41,191 nt of DNA, taken from the NCBI GenBank assembly GCA_028708805.1, contig JAQVYC010000009.1, positions 1-41,191 on the forward strand, given 5' to 3'. The translations under genes were made by a program, and so were the position numbers. This DNA is from Clostridia bacterium. GTDB lineage: Bacteria; Bacillota; Clostridia; Christensenellales; UBA1242. Under the pieces are notes generated by a model that was not told the DNA's origin, made no database searches, and saw only the letters and a list, made by a program, of their open reading frames with translations. This document shows, piece after piece, positions 1 through 8,338 of the stretch; the first letter of the stretch is position 1; each line of letters starts with the position of its first letter.

Positions 1-1
1 A

Positions 2-35
2 ATTTCAATCCACGCCCCCGCGTATGGGGAGCGAC
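2..35 (-). CRISPR. First repeat of a type I-C CRISPR array (array continues outside the window)
   Basis: Read on the minus strand, this 34-nt unit starts GTCGCTCCCC and ends GTGGATTGAAAT, the pattern of type I-C repeats. It contains a 7-bp imperfect stem (CGCTCCC with GGGGGCG, one G-U pair). It lies on the cas2 side of a complete type I-C cas operon, after a leader-like AT-rich stretch, in the expected orientation. Only one unit lies in the window, so the array itself and its spacers are inferred and not seen. The last base of the repeat could be at 1 or 2. Confidence 0.88.
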
Positions 36-193
36 TGCAAATATTTGCCAAAAAATAGTTAATTTGACTAAATTTTTGCCATATCTAAGAATTTATCCTT
101 AAATACCATTCTTAATATAACATATTTTTATTAAAAATGTTTAATTTTTTGTGCGAATGTATCCATAGTTTTATGTTCGCTTATAGTTCGCAC
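36..193 (-). promoter_or_regulatory. CRISPR leader between cas2 and the first repeat
   Basis: This 158-nt AT-rich stretch separates the cas2 stop codon from the first repeat, which is where the leader of a type I-C array sits. Two nucleotides from the repeat is a perfect 12-bp palindrome GCAAATATTTGC (37-48). Directly after the cas2 stop are GTGCGAA and TTCGCAC as inverted arms (151-157 and 187-193), with a short GCGAAC-ATAA motif repeated inside. I see no consensus sigma-70 promoter. The role as leader is inferred from position and composition. Confidence 0.7.
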
Positions 194-484
194 TTATACT
201 ATTAATGTTCCATCGGTTAAAATACTCGGATTTTTTCCATAATGTTCTATATGTTTGGAATATTTAGTCCCCAAATTATAAAACCTTAAACTGTCTTCAT
301 TTTCATTAATTAATTTTCTTAATTCTGCTTGTAGTTTAATAAATTGTGACCAATCTAATATGCACTCAAAAACTGAATTTTGAACGCGCTGACCATGTGC
401 CACACATTTTTTTGCCACTTGCAACAATCGCCGCTTTCCTTCTTTTGTTTCGGTTGAAACATCGTAAGTGATTAAAATCAACAT
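194..484 (-). CDS. cas2: CRISPR-associated endonuclease Cas2 (type I-C)
   Basis: Cas2 forms the dimeric core of the Cas1-Cas2 spacer integrase. The 96-residue length is normal, and the protein starts with the first beta strand LILITYDVST, whose Asp lies in the family's conserved position. GQRVQNSVFECI is a well-conserved Cas2 stretch typical of the type I-C group. A GGAG ribosome site lies 7 nt before the ATG. It is the last cas gene before the leader. A gap of 130 nt separates it from cas1, which is wide compared with the overlaps elsewhere in this operon; I see no convincing promoter there. Confidence 0.96.
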   Translation of the reverse strand: MLILITYDVSTETKEGKRRLLQVAKKCVAHGQRVQNSVFECILDWSQFIKLQAELRKLINENEDSLRFYNLGTKYSKHIEHYGKNPSILTDGTLIV

Positions 485-614
485 TTTTAACTCCGCTAAT
501 TATAAAGTTTTCTATTTGTTTGATATTTTTTATTAAAGACTAATTACTCTTGTCTAAAAGTTTTTTAATTCAGCATAGAATATTTCAAAAGTAATTTTAA
601 TTTGTTCTTAATGA

Positions 615-1646
615 TTATTTCCATAAAAATGGCGGATACTCATCTAAATCTCCTCGTAGAGTTCTTGCAAGCAATAATGACTGAACATATGGAACAAGAC
701 CCCACTCTATTTTCTCTTTTAAGTAAGGGTGCATTATAATTGTTTTTTTTCGTGTTTGCCACGAATTTAAAAACTTTTTTCTAGCATTATCCTTTAAATT
801 TACCGCTCCGCTTTCCATAACTTCAAAATCATTTGGCAAAACTTCTCCACGATTAATAATTGATAATACAAACCTATCGGCACAGACGCTTCTCAACTCC
901 TCCATTAAATCTAATGAAAGAGAAGCTCTTCCTGGTCGATCTCTATGTAAAAACCCAACATAAGCATCTAATCCCACAGTTTCAAGTGCACTGCGACAAT
1001 CCGCTGAAAGCAAAACATATGCAAAAGATAACATCGCATTTACTGCATCTGTGGGAGGACGCCTAGTTCTTTTATTAAATTTAAAGTACTGCTTATTTTT
1101 TAAAATAAGTTCATCAAAAACTTTAAAATATCCTTGTGCAGCATTGCCTTCAATAGCTCTTAGATTTAAGAGATTATCACAAATCAAGCAATCCTTAATA
1201 CCATTTGAAATTTGGTTAGAAACTTCTTTTAAAGCTTTAATATTAACAACAAGTGAATGATCCCGAATTGCTCTCTCTATAACCCATTTTGAATTATGAA
1301 GTTTACCAATAATAAAATTTTTTGCCAAACTGCAACTGCGTATTTCATTATCAGAAATGCGATACTGCTCTTTTCTTAAAATAACATTTCCTTTACTTTC
1401 GCCAATAACAGTTGCTAGAAATTTACCATATTCATTTAAAAAAGATAAGGTTATGTTTCGCTTAACACATTCTGCCATTAAATGCTGACTTGCCCCTAAA
1501 TATCCAAAATGAATAATACTTTCTAAGTTTAAAAGTGGAACTCTTAATATAATTTGGTTGTTTTCTTTTACTAAAACAGTTTCATTTTCCAGCAGCAAAA
1601 AAGTATTAGGCCTTGTGATAAAAAGAGTATTAAGTAATTTCTTCAT
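615..1646 (-). CDS. cas1: CRISPR-associated integrase Cas1 (type I-C)
   Basis: Cas1 is the metal-dependent integrase that inserts new spacers at the leader end of the array. The 343-residue length is normal for type I-C. The family's metal ligands are visible as Glu166 (AIEGNAAQGYF), His234 (GFLHRDRPGR) and the acidic pair Asp246/Glu249 in SLDLMEELR. The N-terminal part carries the beta-rich domain and the C-terminal part the helical catalytic domain. The start codon overlaps the end of cas4 by 17 nt, indicating translational coupling, and an AGAGG site lies about 9 nt upstream. The protein appears intact. Confidence 0.97.
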   Translation of the reverse strand: MKKLLNTLFITRPNTFLLLENETVLVKENNQIILRVPLLNLESIIHFGYLGASQHLMAECVKRNITLSFLNEYGKFLATVIGESKGNVILRKEQYRISDNEIRSCSLAKNFIIGKLHNSKWVIERAIRDHSLVVNIKALKEVSNQISNGIKDCLICDNLLNLRAIEGNAAQGYFKVFDELILKNKQYFKFNKRTRRPPTDAVNAMLSFAYVLLSADCRSALETVGLDAYVGFLHRDRPGRASLSLDLMEELRSVCADRFVLSIINRGEVLPNDFEVMESGAVNLKDNARKKFLNSWQTRKKTIIMHPYLKEKIEWGLVPYVQSLLLARTLRGDLDEYPPFLWK

Positions 1647-2301
1647 TTAATAAAACCTCTTTTATATATTCTTTAACGGATTTTTGCTTGGATATTTTCG
1701 GCAAGCAAAAATCTTGCATGGAACAAGCCCTGCAATGATTTTTATAAATGGGTTTAGGAGTGTATAATTTTTTAAATAATTTATGCATTTCGAAAACAGT
1801 GTTTGCAACTTTATTTCTTAGTTCTTGACTGAATTCAATTACTTTTCGTCTTTTAGGCTCACCATAAAATAAAGCACCCTTAGGAATATCGCAACAAAGC
1901 ATTTCTTCTAAGCACATTGCTTGGGCACAAAGTTGCATTTCATCAGAAAGAATGGCGTGCCCATTTCCTCGTTTAAATTCAATAGGATAAGGAATATATT
2001 TCTCGTTAAAGTTTTTAAGTTTTATTCCGTTTTTGTCTTTATGAAACTCAACAACATCACATTCGCCAGATAGCCCTAAATTTGCCGAAGAAATTTTTAA
2101 TGCTCTAACAATTATAATATTGCCTCGCTTTTCGTACTGCGTTTTATCGTGAACCTTTTTATGAAAAAGCCGTCCGCTTGCCGTTAAGTAGTTTTCATTC
2201 CATAAATTTTCAATATGAATTAAAGCCCACTGTCGTGGACAAAATTCGTAATGCTGAATTCCAGAAAGCCACAAATAATCTTCTTCTTCATATTTCGGCA
2301 T
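1630..2301 (-). CDS. cas4: CRISPR-associated exonuclease Cas4 (type I-C)
   Basis: Cas4 is an iron-sulphur PD-(D/E)XK nuclease that trims prespacers and helps select those with a correct PAM. In track numbering (225 aa) the four cluster cysteines are visible: one in EFCPRQW near residue 23 and three in the C-terminal CRACSMQDFC (192, 195, 201). The nuclease core shows GECDVVEF, then PIEFKRG (Glu110, Lys112) and QLCAQAMCLEE. The track starts at an ATG at 2307, but the AAGGA site touches that ATG; the ATG at 2301 has a 6-nt spacing and is the better start (223 aa). The gene overlaps cas1 and is 20 nt from cas7. Confidence 0.95.
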   Translation of the reverse strand: MPKYEEEDYLWLSGIQHYEFCPRQWALIHIENLWNENYLTASGRLFHKKVHDKTQYEKRGNIIIVRALKISSANLGLSGECDVVEFHKDKNGIKLKNFNEKYIPYPIEFKRGNGHAILSDEMQLCAQAMCLEEMLCCDIPKGALFYGEPKRRKVIEFSQELRNKVANTVFEMHKLFKKLYTPKPIYKNHCRACSMQDFCLPKISKQKSVKEYIKEVLLNEEIT

Positions 2302-2321
2302 AAACATTCCTTAATAAACTG

Positions 2322-3152
2322 TTAACCTTCAAATATTTCTGGTGTTAGACCCTCTAATTCTTTTAAAGAAATTTCTCCATTTGTATCAACCTTTAAAGTA
2401 TTATGAACCTTAGCAGAAGAATATTGTCCTGTTTTATTATTATGCTTCCACCATATTATTTTTTTAATTTGCATTGAACCACTTGGTCGAGCAGAAGATT
2501 CATCGCATTCAAATAAAGTTTTTAAAGATTTTTTTACTTGATTTGCATCTTCTTCGGTAAATCCTGTTTTTTCAGCAAGTTGCGGACTTATACTACCAAA
2601 TGTAACATAAACTGCTTTACTTACACGATGTTTCATTCCCATAGTATCCGAAGATTTTTTGCCCTTGTCTGTTGTTTCACTATTTACTGATTTAGTAATT
2701 TGAATAGACTCTATTATAATTGGCTCAACACTAAAAGCTGACTGAATTGTAACTGGACCACGAATTCCGAGTGAAACCTCATCTATATTTGATTGTTTTT
2801 TAAAAGCAAAAACTTGACCAAAAGCTCTAACATCGAACCATTTTTCACAAACACTTTTTGAAACTGATTCTTTACTTTTCTTTTCTTCGGGATTTAATTC
2901 TTTTAAGTAATCGTTAAATCTTTCTGAAAGCGACCTTTTGCCATCATTGCAAAATTCATCACTTTGAACAAATATTTCGTTTCCGTTTTCCTGTAAGCGA
3001 TTTCTTATTTTTCGTTTTAAGCAAACATCTGAAACTTCTCCGAACCCATCACTTGTTATTCGTGGACGATTTCCACCAAGTGGATCTCCATTAGGATTTG
3101 CGTTTTTTACGGAAAAAACAACCGCAAAATCAATTTTATTATTTAATATCAT
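2322..3152 (-). CDS. cas7: Type I-C Cascade backbone protein Cas7 (Csd2)
   Basis: Cas7 is the multi-copy RRM-fold subunit that coats the crRNA. The hallmark ANPNGDPLGGNRPR close to the N-terminus is the Csd2/Csh2 signature. The track extends upstream to 3197, but the ATG at 3152 has a strong GGAGGAG site 7 nt away, so I use that start (276 aa, close to the usual Csd2 size). It overlaps the cas8c stop by 14 nt. There is no separate cas6 gene, as expected for type I-C, where Cas5 processes the transcript. Confidence 0.96.
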   Translation of the reverse strand: MILNNKIDFAVVFSVKNANPNGDPLGGNRPRITSDGFGEVSDVCLKRKIRNRLQENGNEIFVQSDEFCNDGKRSLSERFNDYLKELNPEEKKSKESVSKSVCEKWFDVRAFGQVFAFKKQSNIDEVSLGIRGPVTIQSAFSVEPIIIESIQITKSVNSETTDKGKKSSDTMGMKHRVSKAVYVTFGSISPQLAEKTGFTEEDANQVKKSLKTLFECDESSARPSGSMQIKKIIWWKHNNKTGQYSSAKVHNTLKVDTNGEISLKELEGLTPEIFEG

Positions 3153-3537
3153 TATTTTTCTCCTCCAATTTATTTTCTTTATTTTTAATAAAAGCACGAT
3201 TTTGTGCTGAAAAACCTAGTAGGTATAAAGGTGATAGCGGTTTGTTACTTTCATAATCACCATCTTGAAACAACTCCATAATTTCATCAATTATATTTCG
3301 AAAATAAGTTGCTCCTTTTAAATAAGTTATGTATGGCAGAAGTTGACTCCATAAATTACCCCAAGTTTGATGAGGTTTTACTTGAAAACTGCTCATAAGC
3401 TTAATTGCATTTGTAACTCTTTTCTGCCCTTCACTCAAATTTTGCTTATAAAGAGCATAAGATTCTAATCTATCGGCTACGGAAAGCAGCCTTCCAAATA
3501 GATAATCTCTATCGGTTTTTGTTTTTTCTAATTCCAT
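3139..3537 (-). CDS. cas11c: Predicted internally translated small subunit Cas11c, within cas8c
   Basis: In frame with cas8c, the codon for Met525 is an ATG preceded on the message by AAGGAGG with an 8-nt spacer, as good as any gene-start signal in the operon. Translation from there gives 132 residues beginning MELEKTKTDRDYLFG, mostly helical by appearance. It is established for type I-C systems (shown in Desulfovibrio vulgaris) that the cas8c 3' end is separately translated into a Cas11-like small subunit lining the Cascade belly. Here the ribosome site and size are seen directly; expression is inferred. The coordinates nest wholly inside cas8c. Confidence 0.78.
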   Translation of the reverse strand: MELEKTKTDRDYLFGRLLSVADRLESYALYKQNLSEGQKRVTNAIKLMSSFQVKPHQTWGNLWSQLLPYITYLKGATYFRNIIDEIMELFQDGDYESNKPLSPLYLLGFSAQNRAFIKNKENKLEEKNNDIK

Positions 3538-5109
3538 TTGAATTTCCTCCTTTTTTGATTGTTTGATATATTTTTTCGTGATTGCACACGCTATATCCAA
3601 AGAATTACGCCAGTCTAATTCTTTAAACCTACCATTCTCATCCACAAAAGACATAGGGCGAGATGCTCTATTGGTTGCCATATCCATATAATTTTTTGGC
3701 AATGAAAAATTACCAAACATACATTCTAATAATTGCTTTTGCACTTTCTTTTTTAATGTTATATAACTTTTATCATGTAAAGCACGAGGTTTACCATGAA
3801 CCGCTTTTGTGATATCATTGAACGAAGGACATCCTATGTATTTAAAAGGTTTTTCTTCTTCTTTTCTTTTTTCATTAATACCTTTTTTAAAGCCCGTTAA
3901 ATGCCATTTAGATTCTTCATGCCATTTTGCAATGTTTTCCAAATATTCGTTTTCAGGAAGTTCTTGATAAAAAGTTACGCCTATTCTTCCAGGTGTTGAT
4001 GCATCAAAAATTACAATTACGACTTTTCTAAAATGTTCACTTAACCATTTTTTATTGCCATAACCTCGCAATAAATTTACAACCTTTTTAGAATAATCAA
4101 TATCAACTAAATTTTGAACTTCTTCTATTCCTATATCGGCAATATCGCTCTCAACCTTACTCCACAAGCCAAAAGAGTTATCAAACGGACTAATTTTTTG
4201 ATCTGTATCTGAATCGACCGACCATATAACGACAACTTGGCTACCTATATTATATCCACAATTGTTTATAAGCCATCTAAGTGTAATATGAATTTTTTGA
4301 GATGCAAGAGCATCAATTTGAACTGCTTCATCTTGCGTGTTGAATCTACCTCTAAATGTAAGTCCACTTGTGTCATTACAGGAAATTAATTTTGCATTCG
4401 CAGTTCTCGAATTTATATTTTTAGGGTGTGTTTTGGCTAATTGATTAAGCTGTTGACCTAAATAATCAAAATTTGATGTTTCTTCGAAATTTCCATTATG
4501 ATTTATCCACATATCTTTCAATTTTGAATCTTGCCAAACATTTGGTGTTAAATCATCTTTTATTTGTACCGAAAATCTAATACCTAATTTTTCCACAACG
4601 AAATCTTTATCTTTTCCAGATTTATCTATGTTTTTTATGAAAGTATTATCTATGCTATTATATTCAGTGTCCTTTAAAAGATTATTGTTTTTTATATCTT
4701 CTGCTAAACTATTTTTTGTTAAATATTCATAAATTGAATTTAGTTTTATGTTATCGACCTTCCAATTTTCTAGTTGTTGTATGTAATTATTAAATTTTAC
4801 TGAATTTAAGTTTTTATCTAGATATCCCAGCTGATCGCAAAGAGGATGTGCCGAGATTTTTTTACCACTTCTGCTAGTAGAAGATTCTGTGCAAGGGATA
4901 ATAATTGTAAGGTCTTTTTGATCTCGGTCTAAATTTAATAAATTTCCTTTATCATCAAGCGTAACCTGAATATTTGTTTTAAAAGTTGTATGGTATAAAG
5001 GTAAAAAAGCTTTCTTTTCATCGGATATACCATTTGCATCAACAGGCACAATGCCAGCAATAGATGAACATTTGTCATATGTCTCTAAAAGATTAGAAAA
5101 TAATCCCAT
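3139..5109 (-). CDS. cas8c: Type I-C large subunit Cas8c (Csd1)
   Basis: Cas8c is the large subunit that recognises the PAM and recruits Cas3. The 656-residue length and the N-terminus MGLFSNLLETYDKC fit the Csd1 family, as does the position between cas5 and cas7. The start codon overlaps the cas5 stop as TAATG. The C-terminal part, from about residue 525, is helical and preceded by an internal ribosome site, so it probably also yields a separate small subunit (annotated separately). No frameshift is seen. Confidence 0.95.
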   Translation of the reverse strand: MGLFSNLLETYDKCSSIAGIVPVDANGISDEKKAFLPLYHTTFKTNIQVTLDDKGNLLNLDRDQKDLTIIIPCTESSTSRSGKKISAHPLCDQLGYLDKNLNSVKFNNYIQQLENWKVDNIKLNSIYEYLTKNSLAEDIKNNNLLKDTEYNSIDNTFIKNIDKSGKDKDFVVEKLGIRFSVQIKDDLTPNVWQDSKLKDMWINHNGNFEETSNFDYLGQQLNQLAKTHPKNINSRTANAKLISCNDTSGLTFRGRFNTQDEAVQIDALASQKIHITLRWLINNCGYNIGSQVVVIWSVDSDTDQKISPFDNSFGLWSKVESDIADIGIEEVQNLVDIDYSKKVVNLLRGYGNKKWLSEHFRKVVIVIFDASTPGRIGVTFYQELPENEYLENIAKWHEESKWHLTGFKKGINEKRKEEEKPFKYIGCPSFNDITKAVHGKPRALHDKSYITLKKKVQKQLLECMFGNFSLPKNYMDMATNRASRPMSFVDENGRFKELDWRNSLDIACAITKKYIKQSKKEEIQMELEKTKTDRDYLFGRLLSVADRLESYALYKQNLSEGQKRVTNAIKLMSSFQVKPHQTWGNLWSQLLPYITYLKGATYFRNIIDEIMELFQDGDYESNKPLSPLYLLGFSAQNRAFIKNKENKLEEKNNDIK

Positions 5110-5882
5110 TACTTTTCACCTCCAAATTCTTCATCAATAGGTTTAAGATTGACACCTAATATGAAGTTTTTAATATTTAGATTTTCACGAACAGTTTTTA
5201 CCTTTAAAGAGCTATCATTTGGCGGAACGAATTTTATTATTCCATTATTCATAGTGCAATTCCAAAATCTCACACTTAAATCTTTACTCTGAGTTTCATC
5301 TGGGTAATTTATGCCGTGTAACATAAATCCAAAATTGATTTCACCATAATCATTATAAAACCCTTCACCTTCACCAAATTTGCAAGGCATAACATATGCT
5401 TGACATTCTCTTGTTCCTAAAAAAACATCTCTTTTCCCGCCTTTGTTTATCATTCTTTTCGCCATTTCAAAGTGTTTGTTTTCATTACGGTCTTGTAGTA
5501 AATCAGGACGATTTTCATTCCACTCAAAATGTGCTAAAACTTGATAACTAACATCTTTTAAATAAGTGTAATAAGCAAGGTCGTTAAAGGGAGATTGTTT
5601 TCCAGCTGTCAACTTGCTTGGATATATACCTCCAAAATTGATTGGGCGAATACCCTTTCCCTCTGTTTGAATTTTTTTCATTACTCTTACCGCATCAATA
5701 ATCCAAACAAGTGTTGGCTTCCAATAAACACTTTCTAACATACCTTTTAATGCTTGATATGTTGGAACTTGATATGTAAATTTCTCTCCACCTACTCTTG
5801 TTACGGGGTCCGAGAATAAAGCATATTTTCCAAACACTTCAAACTCTACCGAATTTCTCTTTTTTTCAATAGTATTTTCCAT
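5109..5882 (-). CDS. cas5c: Type I-C crRNA-processing endonuclease Cas5c (Cas5d)
   Basis: In type I-C, Cas5 replaces Cas6: it cuts the repeat hairpin and stays bound to the 5' handle of the crRNA. The 257-residue protein begins with a Cas5 RRM-like strand (SVEFEVFGKYALFSDP) and contains the conserved TYQALKGMLESVYWKP stretch. An adjacent Lys-His pair at 136-137 and tyrosines at 37 and 42 are candidates for the Tyr-Lys-His catalytic set described for this family; the exact assignment needs an alignment. An AAGGAGG site lies before the ATG; cas3 ends 26 nt upstream and cas8c starts at its stop. Confidence 0.95.
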   Translation of the reverse strand: MENTIEKKRNSVEFEVFGKYALFSDPVTRVGGEKFTYQVPTYQALKGMLESVYWKPTLVWIIDAVRVMKKIQTEGKGIRPINFGGIYPSKLTAGKQSPFNDLAYYTYLKDVSYQVLAHFEWNENRPDLLQDRNENKHFEMAKRMINKGGKRDVFLGTRECQAYVMPCKFGEGEGFYNDYGEINFGFMLHGINYPDETQSKDLSVRFWNCTMNNGIIKFVPPNDSSLKVKTVRENLNIKNFILGVNLKPIDEEFGGEK

Positions 5883-5908
5883 ATTTCCTCCTTAATTTTT
5901 TCAAATAA

Positions 5909-8281
5909 CTATTTAATTAAATCTTCACTGTTTGCTTCTTCTGTGTAACCATACATATCAGAATAATAATAAGAAGCAAGTAATTTAACTCCAAACTCTT
6001 CATCTATTTCCGTTATTGCTCCTTGCTCTAAGAGTTTTTCATATTCATATGAATACAAAGAAACACTATATTTTTGCAATTCTTGTAAGATTGCAATTTT
6101 ATTTTTTAAGTCTGAGCTTTTATAATCTGCAAGTAATTTTTCAGTATTGCCATAATAAACAACTACCGCAGTTGTATTATTATCTATAACTTTAAATTTC
6201 TCGCTCGCCAAAGTAAATGCCTGACTGATAAAATGCGAATAGGTTTTATTAGTTCTGTTTTTATAATTATTAATACTTGAAAGATTATCTGAGAGCATTG
6301 AATAAATTGAATTTTGTATGTTTCCAGAAATCATTATTGGATAATCCATTTGAGTTTGTTTTTCAAAAAAGTAATATTTATAATATTGGTTTAATATTTC
6401 TTGACTTAAATAATCCGCTTCTTTGTTTTCATTAAGTATTCTCGCCGTAATTGTTTTTCCTGATTGAATATCAATTAATTTATCTAAATTTTCATTTTTT
6501 AAAGGAACCACATAAACATTTTTTTCGGTTGTTCCATCTCCGTTTCTATTACACCTTCCCGCTGACTGCACAATAGAATCTAAACCTGCCATTGCTCTAA
6601 TTACACAATCAAAAGAAATATCCACCCCAGCTTCAATAAGCTGCGTGCTTACACAAATTATTTTCTTGTTTTTATCTAATGAGCTTTTTATATCTTCAAG
6701 CGTTTTTATTCTATGTGTCGCACACATTGAAGTGCTTAAATGTGATAATTCTAAAATTCCGCTTTTGTTTTTTTCTTTTAATAATTCACATACTTGCCTT
6801 GCCTCACTCTTTTTATTTACAATAACTAAACAGTTATTATTACTTAAAACCTTTTCCCAAACAAATTGAGAAAATTCATCTATACTCATTTGTTTCTCTG
6901 CAATAATTTTTGTTCTCTTTAAATCTGTAAATTCTTTTTCAAAGTTTTCAATTAAGTTAGGCTCAGGAGATAATAATAAATTTTTCTTTTTTGTTTGACT
7001 AAGAAGAGGTTGGGTGGCCGAGCATAATAAGATTGTTGCATTCATTATTTTAGATAAAAAACTAACAACTTCATTAAACAAATGAATAGTTTTGATAGGC
7101 AAAGATTGAATTTCATCAAAAATAATTACACTGTTACTCATACTATGAAATTTTCTAAGATTACTTGCTTTCGAAGACATAACAGTTTCTAAAAATTGCA
7201 CCATTGTTGTTATAATGATGGGGTTATCCCAACGAGAATCAGCCAACTTTTTAAGATTCTTCCCTTCATCATCATTAGGAATAACAATGTTTGAATGATG
7301 TTCAAGAATTATATCGCTGTTTGGTTCTAGTTCAAGAATGTTTCGAATATTCTTTGCTGTTTGTTCAATAATTGAAAGATAAGGAATTACATAAATAATT
7401 CTTTTCTTATGATGATGTAAGGCAAATCTTAACGAAGATAAAGTTTTCCCTCCGCCTGTTGGAACTGATAATAAATATATCCCTGTATTTCTTTTTGCTG
7501 CATTTTTACATTTTTCAGATATCAATGAACGAATTTTTGAAATTTTGTTATTAATATTAAATTTTCCAATATTTTTTTCAAAAGTTTCAATTAGATTGCT
7601 CCAATTAAATATTTTTTGACTTGATTTTATATCTTCTTGAATATCAAAAAAATATGCATCTAATCTATCTGCATCAATCAAACAAGAATAGATATATTTA
7701 ATTAAAAGCCCAAGTGCAAATTTTTTAGATGCATATGATTTATATGTTTTACCTATATGGTTAATTATCTCAGACATCTCTTTTTGTGCATTTATAAAAA
7801 GCCTATCAAGTTCTGTTTTATCTAAAATCAACTTTGAATTATTTTTTATATTTAAATAGTCATATTCCGAATTTATCGCCAAGTTTAATTTATCAAAAAA
7901 AATTTTATCACTATCAGGACTAATAAGGTCGCTTAAACTTCCATGATGTCCTGAAATTACAATTTCAAGTATTTCTTTAATAAGACTTGCTAACTGATTT
8001 TTCGAATCAAAAATATCATTAACTAAAAAAGCACCCTGAATAGAATGTTTAACCGTACCTCTTTTTTTATCGCCATTATTTAAGTAAGTTTGAAATTCAT
8101 AGGATGCTTTTCCAATATCATGCAAAGAGCCTGCAAGACTTATTAAATTTGGAGCAATTGAAGCAAAACCACTAGCCATTTTGGAAACATTTTGCAAATG
8201 TACATTTAGTTGCTGAAAATTGCCCTTTTCATCTTTTCGAGCTTTAAAGTAAGTATTCCTTTTATCTTTTGCAAACCTCAT
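5909..8281 (-). CDS. cas3: CRISPR-associated nuclease-helicase Cas3 (HD + SF2 helicase)
   Basis: Cas3 unwinds and degrades target DNA after Cascade binding. The 790-residue protein has an N-terminal HD nuclease domain: His28, the HD pair in LHDIGKAS (54-55), His79, GHHGS near 111-114, and DADRLDAY near 203. The SF2 helicase follows, with Walker A PTGGGKT (274-280), DEIQ (389-392), SAT (421-423) and motif VI QSAGRCNRNG in the C-terminal RecA lobe. All key residues are present, so it appears functional. An AAGGA site lies 6 nt before the ATG. It is the first gene of the operon, and two AT-rich palindromes lie just upstream. Confidence 0.97.
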   Translation of the reverse strand: MRFAKDKRNTYFKARKDEKGNFQQLNVHLQNVSKMASGFASIAPNLISLAGSLHDIGKASYEFQTYLNNGDKKRGTVKHSIQGAFLVNDIFDSKNQLASLIKEILEIVISGHHGSLSDLISPDSDKIFFDKLNLAINSEYDYLNIKNNSKLILDKTELDRLFINAQKEMSEIINHIGKTYKSYASKKFALGLLIKYIYSCLIDADRLDAYFFDIQEDIKSSQKIFNWSNLIETFEKNIGKFNINNKISKIRSLISEKCKNAAKRNTGIYLLSVPTGGGKTLSSLRFALHHHKKRIIYVIPYLSIIEQTAKNIRNILELEPNSDIILEHHSNIVIPNDDEGKNLKKLADSRWDNPIIITTMVQFLETVMSSKASNLRKFHSMSNSVIIFDEIQSLPIKTIHLFNEVVSFLSKIMNATILLCSATQPLLSQTKKKNLLLSPEPNLIENFEKEFTDLKRTKIIAEKQMSIDEFSQFVWEKVLSNNNCLVIVNKKSEARQVCELLKEKNKSGILELSHLSTSMCATHRIKTLEDIKSSLDKNKKIICVSTQLIEAGVDISFDCVIRAMAGLDSIVQSAGRCNRNGDGTTEKNVYVVPLKNENLDKLIDIQSGKTITARILNENKEADYLSQEILNQYYKYYFFEKQTQMDYPIMISGNIQNSIYSMLSDNLSSINNYKNRTNKTYSHFISQAFTLASEKFKVIDNNTTAVVVYYGNTEKLLADYKSSDLKNKIAILQELQKYSVSLYSYEYEKLLEQGAITEIDEEFGVKLLASYYYSDMYGYTEEANSEDLIK

Positions 8282-8303
8282 TTTAATTCCTTTTTTCCAT
8301 TTT

Positions 8304-8338
8304 AAAATTATAATTAATTATAATTTTTAACTGTTAAA
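8304..8338. promoter_or_regulatory. Tandem palindromes upstream of cas3, candidate operator
   Basis: Bases 8304-8327 form a perfect 24-bp palindrome made only of A and T, centred between 8315 and 8316 (core ATTATAATTAATTATAAT). It is immediately followed by TTTAAC-T-GTTAAA. The pair lies 23-57 nt upstream of the cas3 start, a usual place for promoter or repressor contacts. AT-only palindromes arise easily in such AT-rich DNA, so the operator role is only a suggestion. Confidence 0.3.

Noticed and set aside
151-193. Intrinsic terminator after cas2
   Set aside because: The GTGCGAA/TTCGCAC arms are separated by 29 nt and followed on the minus strand by an A run, not a T run.
860-1260. Two plus-strand ORFs across cas1
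   Set aside because: No ribosome site; cas1 is intact on the other strand with all catalytic residues.
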